From NCBI GenBank assembly GCA_900548735.1, contig URMC01000057.1, positions 1 to 11,491 on the forward strand: DNA of 11,491 nucleotides. The letters run 5' to 3'. Shown here piece after piece: positions 6,787 through 11,491 of this stretch. Numbering within the stretch: position 1 is the stretch's first letter; each line of letters opens with the position of its first letter. The notes beneath the pieces were generated by a model that had not been told where the DNA came from, searched no databases, and saw only the letters and a program-made list of their open reading frames with translations. This stretch comes from an uncultured Eubacteriales bacterium (GTDB lineage Bacteria; Bacillota; Clostridia; Oscillospirales; CAG-272). The position numbers were made by a program, and so were the translations under genes.

Positions 6787-7121
6787 GTTTGTGAAAAATT
6801 TCTTTGCAAAAAGGCAGATTTGGAGAAAATGTCAAAGAAACGGTGATACGCCCCGCGCATTTTGGGCGATGCGTACAGTGAAGAACCTTTCGTGATGAAT
6901 CCATCCGCATATCTGACAGATAACGGCGATTGCCGCCTTGCAAACAGGAAAAAACCCGCACCCCTAACGAAGCTCAGATGCGCCATATGCAAGGGTGACC
7001 ATCGGTCGCCCCTACAAAAAGATACTCTTTCTATGATGTCATCAGATTTTTTACCCGCTTTTCTTTGCAGGAAGGAGGCGCAAAGAAAAGCTATCAAAAG
7101 AAACGCCAAAAGGAGACGCGA
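6787..7121. other. Gene-free stretch with hairpins
   Basis: No credible gene is seen here. The open frames have no ribosome binding site and run through repeat sequence. Visible structure: GGGTGACC-ATC-GGTCGCCC (6993-7011), an 8-bp stem with one G-T pair, flanked by CGCCATATGCAA and CCTACAAAAA. There is also a perfect 12-bp stem with an 11-base loop, arms GCTTTTCTTTGC (7057-7068) and its complement (7080-7091). Both resemble dispersed intergenic repeats rather than regulatory parts of the flanking genes. Confidence 0.55.
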
Positions 7122-7210
7122 AAAGGGGGCTTTTTTCAAAAAGCCCCCTTTAAATCCCGCAAAAACTTTTGGGCAGTCGGCGCCGAACTTTGGGTGTGCG
7201 TACCCAAAGC
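7122..7210. repeat. Palindromic intergenic repeat, copy R2
   Basis: A perfect 14-bp stem AAAGGGGGCTTTTT closes over a TC loop with its complement (7122-7151). It is followed by AAATCCCGCAAAAACTTTT and then a second hairpin, CTTTGGGT / ACCCAAAG (7188-7195 and 7202-7209). The block from 7138 to 7207 aligns without gaps to 7251-7320, with 54 of 70 positions identical by hand count and 31 of the first 33. Confidence 0.75.
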
Positions 7211-7244
7211 GTCGCGTCAGCTATTCAGCCCCGCCGCAGGCGGT

Positions 7245-7320
7245 TTTTGAAAAAAGCCCCCTTTATATCCCTCAAAAACTTTTACATGGCTTACGCCAAA
7301 CTTTTGGCGAGCGCACCCAA
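7245..7320. repeat. Palindromic intergenic repeat, copy R3 (113-bp offset from R2)
   Basis: This copy carries AAAAAGCCCCCTTTATATCC, CTCAAAAACTTTT (7251-7283) and then a different hairpin, CGCCAAA-CT-TTTGGCG (7294-7309), where R2 has CTTTGGGT/ACCCAAAG. Its left palindrome arm has degenerated to GGCGGTTTTTG. A GCCCC-GCA-GGGGC hairpin follows (7336-7348), 27 bases after the stop of the gene at 7376, and may act as a weak terminator for it. Confidence 0.7.
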
Positions 7321-7375
7321 CTGACTCTGAAAGCCGCCCCGCAGGGGCTCTGGGCGAATTATGCAAGCCCCTGTC

Positions 7376-8383
7376 TTATCTGACGCGGCGCAGAATCGCT
7401 TCCACCTTCGGTGAAGTGTTGGTGCATTCCAGCGTCAGCGTGGGCGTTTGCTTGGCAAATACCGCGAAAAGCTCGTGCGCAAAGTCCGGTCCGATCTCGT
7501 CCACGCCGGTAAAGTTCAGTTCCGCAACCTTGAAATCGGTCAGCACCGCGCCAAGGCGCCGCGCTTCGGAGCGCGACATCGGCGCCTCCCCGCTGAAAAA
7601 CCGCAACACCGGAATCTCCGTGCGGCAAAAGCCGTCCTCCGGGGTAATGTAATGCTCCATCATAGAGGAAAGTTCTTTGTCGGAATCATTGGAAAGCGCC
7701 ATCTGCACCGCCGTACCGCGGAAGCGCTCTCCGCCCTCCTCCTCGGCATCTGCTTCAAACGGGGTAAACAGTTGAAAATCCGACCGGATGGCAAAGTGAT
7801 CCATCAGGCGCGAGGTAAAGAAAATCCCCTCCCCGGAGTGGGTGTCCGGCTTGCCGCTGTATCCGCCAGGGTACAGGAGCGATGCCGCCTCCGGCACCGA
7901 AAGAATCTCCCCCGTTGCTTCCTTATAATCCTGCTGGATCCGGCGGAAAATCCCCACACCGTTATCCAGCACCCCCACAATGGTGGAAAGGCGACTGCGG
8001 CTGACCACACAGATAATGGCGGAAGCGCGCGCGTGCTCCAGGGCATTGTTCAGCATCGCCGTCACGGCGTAACGCCAGATCTTCTGCACATTCTGCGGCA
8101 ACTCTTCTAAAAGCGGTGCCACGTCGCGGTTGAAAATCCGATCCTCCGAACGGTCTCTTGTCGGGTCAATGGTAAAGCGCGAGGTCTGATACTGAATGCG
8201 GTAAGGCATCGAGCCGCCGACCCGCTCCAGCTCCCCGTTGTTTTGCAGAGTATTGATATAATTGTAGACCGTGGAACGGGAGACCCCATATGCCTCCATT
8301 GTTTTATCCACAAAATCCGGATCCTCTTCAAAAATGCGTTGCAACAGATATTTTTCTGCCGCTTCTCTTTCCTGCTTTTTCAT
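7376..8383 (-). CDS. HTH - GHKL ATPase - STAS-like (DUF4325) fusion regulator
   Basis: Predicted 335-residue soluble protein with three parts. Residues about 1-60 form a helix-turn-helix (VDKTMEAYGVSRSTVYNYINTLQNNGELERVG). Residues about 95-230 form a histidine-kinase-like ATPase: N-box AMLNNALEHA (Asn112/Asn113, Glu116), G1 box DNGVGI (140-145), G2 box SGEGIFF (183-189), then RGTAVQMAL. Residues about 254-333 match the DUF4325 pattern (SRSEARRL, then FTGVDEIGPDFAHELFAVF). No phospho-acceptor dimerisation domain or membrane segment is seen, so it is not a classical sensor kinase. The layout recalls anti-sigma kinase and STAS antagonist partners joined on one DNA-binding chain. The ATG at 8383 has GGAGG eight bases upstream; a GTG nine bases earlier would overlap that site. 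It stands alone. Targets are unknown. Confidence 0.85.
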   Translation of the reverse strand: MKKQEREAAEKYLLQRIFEEDPDFVDKTMEAYGVSRSTVYNYINTLQNNGELERVGGSMPYRIQYQTSRFTIDPTRDRSEDRIFNRDVAPLLEELPQNVQKIWRYAVTAMLNNALEHARASAIICVVSRSRLSTIVGVLDNGVGIFRRIQQDYKEATGEILSVPEAASLLYPGGYSGKPDTHSGEGIFFTSRLMDHFAIRSDFQLFTPFEADAEEEGGERFRGTAVQMALSNDSDKELSSMMEHYITPEDGFCRTEIPVLRFFSGEAPMSRSEARRLGAVLTDFKVAELNFTGVDEIGPDFAHELFAVFAKQTPTLTLECTNTSPKVEAILRRVR

Positions 8384-8403
8384 CGGGTACACCTCCGTCT
8401 TTT

Positions 8404-8417
8404 TACTGATTTCAGTA
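8404..8417. promoter_or_regulatory. Palindrome overlapping the -10 of the fusion-regulator gene
   Basis: TACTGA-TT-TCAGTA is a perfect 6-2-6 inverted repeat covering part of the -10 and the expected start point. It is a good candidate operator, possibly for autoregulation by the HTH domain of the encoded protein. Confidence 0.5.
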
Positions 8418-8442
8418 TAACCGATAATTTCTAACTTGTCAA
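8414..8442 (-). promoter_or_regulatory. Sigma-A promoter of the HTH-ATPase-DUF4325 gene
   Basis: On the minus strand a perfect -35 TTGACA (8437-8442) and -10 TATACT (8414-8419) are separated by 17 bp, about 30 bp upstream of the ATG at 8383. The leader is very short. Confidence 0.85.
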
Positions 8443-8447
8443 GCAGG

Positions 8448-8485
8448 ATTTTCCAATTTCGGAAAATTATTTTTGAAGTTTCAAA
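8448..8485. promoter_or_regulatory. Two inverted repeats upstream of the fusion-regulator promoter
   Basis: ATTTTCC-AATTTC-GGAAAAT (8448-8467) and TTTGAA-GT-TTCAAA (8472-8485) lie just upstream of the -35 in an AT-rich stretch. They also fall in the 3' region of the Na/Pi transporter transcript. No T-run follows them on the minus strand in a way that suggests a terminator. Activator or repressor sites are possible. Confidence 0.35.
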
Positions 8486-8524
8486 TAGTTTTTCTAAAAA
8501 TTCCAGAAACAGGAGTGCTCCCGT

Positions 8525-10282
8525 TCAGATTCTGTACTTTGCGGCAAACCGCTGATACGCATCGGCATAGGCGCCATCCACCTCACGCAACGCTCTTGTG
8601 GGGCGCAACGGGTCAAAGGCGCTGCCCTTGCGGCGCATGCCGATGGCGGTCAGGCGCCGCTCGTGCGCCGCCACGCTTTCCAGATCGCAGATGAAGGAGG
8701 AAAAAGCGCTCCCCGCCTCCGGTGTGCATGTTTTTTCTCTCAGGCGCACCACCTGACTGCGGCGCATCCGGTCACAGAGCCCCTCCAATACGCCCGCCAG
8801 TGCTTCGGCGGCGTGGGCATCATCGTACACGCCGTTTCCAAGCAGTCGCCGTACCCGGCGGGAAAGATCGGAAAACGCGTCCCGCGCGGTTTCCAGCTCC
8901 CGGCATGCCGCAGGAGACAGTTGCAATCCGTTCTCCCCCATAGAGGAAAGCGCGGCGGCGTGCACCGCGCGCTCCCCGATGCGGCGTGCATCGGGGAGCG
9001 CGGAAATCAACAGCGTGACCTCGCCCGCCTCCTTGCGGTGCAACCGCGTGCCGGAAAGCTTGACCAGATAGGCGGAAAGCGATTTTTCGTATCGCTCCGC
9101 AAGGGCGGCGTTTGACGTGATCCGTGCGGCGCGCCCCTTATCGTAATTTTCCAGTTGCAGGCAGGCGGAAAGAAAGTTGTCGCCCGTCAGCTCCGTCATG
9201 CGAAGGAAAGCCGCACGGGAAAGCCCCAAGGCAAAGGAGGGGGAGCCGAGAAAACGATCGTCGAGGAGGGAAAGCTGTTCCTTTTCCCCTTCCTCCTCTT
9301 TCCCGGCATTACCCGCTTTTTCCCGCACGGTCAGCGTGGCAAGGCGCAACAACCCACGCGAGAACGGAAGCAGAATTGCCGTGGCGGCAAGGTTGAAAAT
9401 GGTGTGAATCAGCGCCACCGCCGCCTCATTGACCACGATCCCACGGGGGATGACACCAACCGCCCGGAAAAGATGGAACAGCCCCAGCAGAATCACCGCG
9501 CCGAATGTATTGAAATAGAAATGAATCAGTGCCGCGCGCTTGGCGTTTTTCCCTGCTCCCACGCCGGAAAGCAACGCCGTGACACAGGTGCCGATATTCT
9601 GACCCATCACGATCGGCACCGCCATTTCCGCCGTGAGTGCGCCACTGCCCGACAAAACCTGCAAAATGCCGATAGAGGCGGAGGAGGATTGGAGCACCGC
9701 CGTGAGCAATGCCCCGGCAAGAAGCCCCGCCAGCGGATTCCGGAAGATGGTCAGCACCGAGACAAAGGCGGGGTTTTCCGCCAGCGGCGCGGCGGCGGTG
9801 CTCATCATTTCCAGCCCCGCAAAAAGAATGCCGAAACCGGCAAGCACCGTGCCGAGATCCCGCGCGCGGTCACGCTTGCCGAACAGCAACAGCACCGTAC
9901 CAACCGCCGCCAAAATTGGAGAAAGCGCCGCGGGGGTCAGCAACAGCAAAAACGGGTTGTCCCCCGAAATACCGGAGAGCGACAGGAGCCACGCCGTCAG
10001 CGTGGTGCCGAGGTTTGCCCCCATAATGACCCCCACGGCATGGGAAAGCGACATCATCCCCGCGTTGACAAACCCCACCACCATCACCGTGGTGGCGGAG
10101 GAGGACTGCACCGCGGCGGTGACCAGCGCGCCAAACAGCACGCCGCGCAGCGGCGTGCGGCACATCCGCGCAAGCAGTGCCTCCATCCTCCCGCCGGAAA
10201 GTTTGGTCAGCCCTTTTCCCATCCCGGACATGCCGTAAAGAAAAAACGCCAGCCCCCCGATAAATGAAAGCACCGTCAGCAT
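8525..10282 (-). CDS. Na/Pi-cotransporter-family protein with PhoU-like C-terminal domain
   Basis: Predicted 585-residue membrane protein of the bacterial NptA/YjbB-like group of the Na+-coupled phosphate cotransporter family. The N-terminal 330 residues hold two inverted-topology halves. Each carries the QSSSA signature (QSSSATTVMVVG at about 59-70, QSSSASIGILQV at about 198-209) and a matching G.N.GT motif (GANLGTT 88-94, GQNIGTC 227-233). These are the expected substrate and sodium site elements. A charged linker (KEEEGEKEQ) near 345 leads to a soluble, helix-rich tail (about 365-585) that looks PhoU-like. GGGGGAG seven bases upstream supports the ATG at 10282. No clear promoter was found in the 80 bp between it and the preceding terminator. 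Phosphate is the family's usual substrate; direction of transport is not decided here. Confidence 0.92.
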   Translation of the reverse strand: MLTVLSFIGGLAFFLYGMSGMGKGLTKLSGGRMEALLARMCRTPLRGVLFGALVTAAVQSSSATTVMVVGFVNAGMMSLSHAVGVIMGANLGTTLTAWLLSLSGISGDNPFLLLLTPAALSPILAAVGTVLLLFGKRDRARDLGTVLAGFGILFAGLEMMSTAAAPLAENPAFVSVLTIFRNPLAGLLAGALLTAVLQSSSASIGILQVLSGSGALTAEMAVPIVMGQNIGTCVTALLSGVGAGKNAKRAALIHFYFNTFGAVILLGLFHLFRAVGVIPRGIVVNEAAVALIHTIFNLAATAILLPFSRGLLRLATLTVREKAGNAGKEEEGEKEQLSLLDDRFLGSPSFALGLSRAAFLRMTELTGDNFLSACLQLENYDKGRAARITSNAALAERYEKSLSAYLVKLSGTRLHRKEAGEVTLLISALPDARRIGERAVHAAALSSMGENGLQLSPAACRELETARDAFSDLSRRVRRLLGNGVYDDAHAAEALAGVLEGLCDRMRRSQVVRLREKTCTPEAGSAFSSFICDLESVAAHERRLTAIGMRRKGSAFDPLRPTRALREVDGAYADAYQRFAAKYRI

Positions 10283-10363
10283 TCCGCCACTCCCCCTTTT
10301 GGTTATGTAGCCGGCAAAAATATTCCGCGGGGAGGGGGCGGATTTCCGCTATGTGAAAGAAAC

Positions 10364-10389
10364 GGGGTCGCACCAAGCGATGCGACCCC
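10364..10389 (-). terminator. Terminator of the spore-protein gene
   Basis: A perfect 9-bp stem GGGGTCGCA / TGCGACCCC with an 8-base loop lies about 18 bases after the spore-protein stop codon. On the minus strand it is followed by GTTTCTTTC, a moderately T-rich tail. Confidence 0.75.
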
Positions 10390-10407
10390 AAAGTCGATTC
10401 TTTACTG

Positions 10408-10587
10408 TTACTTGGAAATGCGGTTCTCGTAGCTCTCGATCATTTTCTTGACCATCTGACCGCCGATAGAGCCAGCCTGACGGGCAGTGAGATCACCGTT
10501 GTAGCCCTGCTGAAGGTTTACGCCAACCTCGTTGGCAGCCTCCATTTTGAACTGTTCGAGCGCCTGCTTTGCAGTCTTGTTTGCCAT
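10408..10587 (-). CDS. Alpha/beta-type small acid-soluble spore protein
   Basis: Predicted 59-residue spore DNA-binding protein that coats and protects DNA in the dormant spore. The sequence carries both family blocks: QALEQFKMEAANEVGVNL (about 8-25), which contains the germination-protease site region around MEAANE with cleavage expected after Glu16, and DLTARQAGSIGGQMVKKMIESYE (about 32-54), which matches the family's TAR.nGs.GG.m.k..i pattern. AAAGGAG eight bases upstream makes the ATG at 10587 the start. Longer in-frame starts (MCRRM...) read through the ribosome binding site. It is a single gene ending in its own terminator. It is strong evidence that the organism belongs to a spore-forming lineage. 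Confidence 0.95.
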   Translation of the reverse strand: MANKTAKQALEQFKMEAANEVGVNLQQGYNGDLTARQAGSIGGQMVKKMIESYENRISK

Positions 10588-10666
10588 TTTGAAACTCCTT
10601 TGTCCGCTTTTTACCATCCTCCGGCACATCTGCCCGTCGGCGGCATGCGGACTTCTCTATTTTCAT

Positions 10667-10682
10667 GAGCGTTTGCACGCTC
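10667..10682 (-). other. Leader hairpin of the spore-protein mRNA
   Basis: GAGCGT-TTGC-ACGCTC is a perfect 6-bp stem with a 4-base loop, just downstream of the proposed sigma-G -10. If that promoter is right, the hairpin forms near the 5' end of the mRNA and could stabilise it. Confidence 0.4.
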
Positions 10683-10688
10683 TGTTAC

Positions 10689-10717
10689 TATTGTGTTCCT
10701 TACACGAAAATTTATGA
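10689..10717 (-). promoter_or_regulatory. Possible sigma-G promoter of the spore-protein gene
   Basis: On the minus strand TCATA (10713-10717) and CACAATA (10689-10695) lie 17 bp apart. They resemble the forespore sigma-G consensus of GnATR and CATnnTA, with one mismatch in each box. The leader would be about 95 nt. No sigma-A promoter is seen, in line with sporulation-only expression. Confidence 0.4.
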
Positions 10718-10763
10718 TTGGCAAATTTTCCGGTTTCGCGCCGCAAAAAGTTTGCGAATCCTC

Positions 10764-10794
10764 TTGACACAGGACGTGCATTCCGTTATATAAT
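10764..10794 (+). promoter_or_regulatory. Sigma-A promoter of the flavoprotein gene
   Basis: A perfect -35 TTGACA (10764-10769) is followed by either TATATA (10787-10792) at 17 bp or TATAAT (10789-10794) at 19 bp. The ribosome binding site AGGAGG and the ATG at 10820 follow closely. Confidence 0.8.
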
Positions 10795-10819
10795 AAAGAA
10801 AAAAGCAGGAGGTTTCCTT

Positions 10820-11380
10820 ATGAGAAAAAACTTCGGTGCAAAACCCTACACCTATCCGCAACCGGTGTTCATCCTTGCCGCCTACGGCGAGGACGGCACA
10901 CCCTGCGCGATGAACGCCGCGTGGGGCGGGATCAGCGATGACAACGAGCTTTCCATGTGCATCAGCGCAGGGCATAAGACCACCAAAAACATTCTCGCAA
11001 AAGGCGCGTTCACCGTCAGCATGGCAACGGTGAAATACCTTGCCGCGTGCGACTATGTGGGCATTGTTTCGGGCAATACGGTACCCGATAAATTTGAAAA
11101 AGCCGGCTTTCATGCGGTAAAATCCGCTTTTGTGGACGCGCCGCTGATTGAGGAGCTGCCCGTGGCGGTGGAGTGCCGCCTGAAAAGTTATGACGAGAAT
11201 ACCTGCCGCATGGTGGGCGAGATTGTCAACGTGAGCGTGGATGAAAGCGTGCTGGACGAGAACGGCAACGTGGACGTGGCAAAAGTGCGCCCCATCACGT
11301 TTGACCCGTTCAACAACACCTATGTTGCCCTTGGCGAGATCGCCGGCAAAGCCTTTCATGACGGGAAAGAGCTGAAATAA
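10820..11380 (+). CDS. Flavin-reductase-like (flavoredoxin-type) FMN-binding protein
   Basis: Predicted 186-residue cytoplasmic flavoprotein of the flavin-reductase-like domain family, which includes flavoredoxins. Seen in order: PQPVFILAAYGEDGTPCAMNAAW (about 13-35), where the family binds FMN through the MNAAWGG region; LSMCISAGHKTTKNI (44-58); FTVSMATVKYLAACDYVGIVSG (64-85); and the C-terminal TYVALGEIAGKAFHDGKEL. The flavoredoxin-type members lack a separate NAD(P)H domain, and this one has the same compact size. It probably passes electrons between reduced carriers and an acceptor. The ATG at 10820 has AGGAGG seven bases upstream; an in-frame upstream ATG at 10718 would read through the promoter. 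It stands alone. The physiological partner is unknown. Confidence 0.92.
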   Translation: MRKNFGAKPYTYPQPVFILAAYGEDGTPCAMNAAWGGISDDNELSMCISAGHKTTKNILAKGAFTVSMATVKYLAACDYVGIVSGNTVPDKFEKAGFHAVKSAFVDAPLIEELPVAVECRLKSYDENTCRMVGEIVNVSVDESVLDENGNVDVAKVRPITFDPFNNTYVALGEIAGKAFHDGKELK

Positions 11381-11388
11381 ACCGTTGC

Positions 11389-11425
11389 AAAAACGCCCCC
11401 GGATATACTCCGGGGGCGTTTTTTT
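11389..11425. terminator. Bidirectional terminator at the right end
   Basis: A perfect 15-bp stem AAAAACGCCCCCGGA closes over a TATAC loop with its complement (11409-11423), and seven T end the plus strand (11419-11425). It terminates the flavoprotein gene. The same stem directly follows the stop codon of the partial minus-strand gene and ends in five T on that strand. Confidence 0.92.
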
Positions 11426-11491
11426 ATTTGGTCAACACAAACGTGTACACATCATAAGTGTAGGACTTGGTCTTGTCAAACGTGAAAGACC
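11424..11491 (-). CDS. C-terminal end of an unidentified minus-strand gene (partial)
   Basis: On the minus strand one frame stays open from the window edge for 21 codons and ends in TAA (11424-11426), right at the terminator. The peptide begins SFTFDKTKSYTYDVYTF and ends VLTK. Its alternating hydrophobic and polar residues look like beta strands of an extracellular or surface domain. The other two minus-strand frames contain stops. The terminator placement supports a real gene. Function cannot be assigned from 21 residues. Confidence 0.6.
   Translation of the reverse strand, partial: SFTFDKTKSYTYDVYTFVLTK

Noticed and set aside
6780..7139. Open frame of 119 codons on the minus strand with a signal-peptide-like start
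   Set aside because: It would start with TTG inside the 7122-7151 hairpin, has no ribosome binding site and runs through repeat sequence.
6993..7348. CRISPR array or group of riboswitches
   Set aside because: The repeats are two diverged copies without regular unique spacers, and no known riboswitch core is recognisable.
6862..7383. Open frame of 173 codons on the plus strand
   Set aside because: It has no ribosome binding site, translates the palindromic repeats into low-complexity Lys/Pro/Ala stretches and shows no domain.
9155..10267. Long plus-strand frame (370 codons) opposite the Na/Pi transporter
   Set aside because: It is very rich in Arg/His/Gln with no hydrophobic core, a typical antisense shadow of a membrane-protein gene.

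Overview
The window looks like an ordinary chromosomal stretch from an endospore-forming, Gram-positive anaerobe of the Clostridia, possibly of the gut Oscillospirales type. The evidence is a complete alpha/beta-type small acid-soluble spore protein gene, AGGAGG-type ribosome binding sites before nearly every gene, sigma-A promoters with TTGACA/TATAAT at 17 bp, lipoproteins with Gram-positive-style signals, and a fairly GC-rich, GCC/CGC-heavy codon use. The taxonomic placement is an inference. No rRNA, tRNA, CRISPR array, insertion sequence or prophage gene was seen.

Left part (1-4250): a BspA-like leucine-rich-repeat lipoprotein (minus) diverges from recG (plus), each with its own near-perfect promoter. 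recG converges on a small XRE-type repressor gene (minus) through a bidirectional terminator. The repressor gene diverges from a small TM2-domain membrane protein (plus). The region between those two promoters carries two CATATGGG boxes 22 bp apart, which suggests that the regulator controls both itself and the TM2 gene.

Middle part (4215-7375): a minus-strand polar amino-acid ABC importer operon in the order binding lipoprotein, permease, ATPase. It is driven by one strong promoter, has a hairpin after the first gene and ends in a strong terminator shared with the TM2 gene. Upstream lies the only large gene-free stretch, about 690 bp. It holds the operon promoter and leader, then a cluster of hairpin-forming repeats that includes a diverged tandem copy with a 113-bp period. 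A related palindrome sits just after recG.

Right part (7376-11491): a minus-strand gene for an unusual regulator fusing a helix-turn-helix, a GHKL ATPase and a STAS-like DUF4325 domain. Next come a Na/Pi-cotransporter-like protein with a PhoU-like tail (minus) and the spore protein gene (minus, with a possible sigma-G promoter). A flavin-reductase-like flavoprotein (plus) follows, converging on the last 21 codons of an unidentified minus-strand gene.

Most genes are single transcription units; only the ABC importer is a clear operon. The most interesting items are the HTH-ATPase-DUF4325 regulator with palindromes over and upstream of its promoter, the XRE/TM2 divergent module, and the hairpin-repeat cluster.
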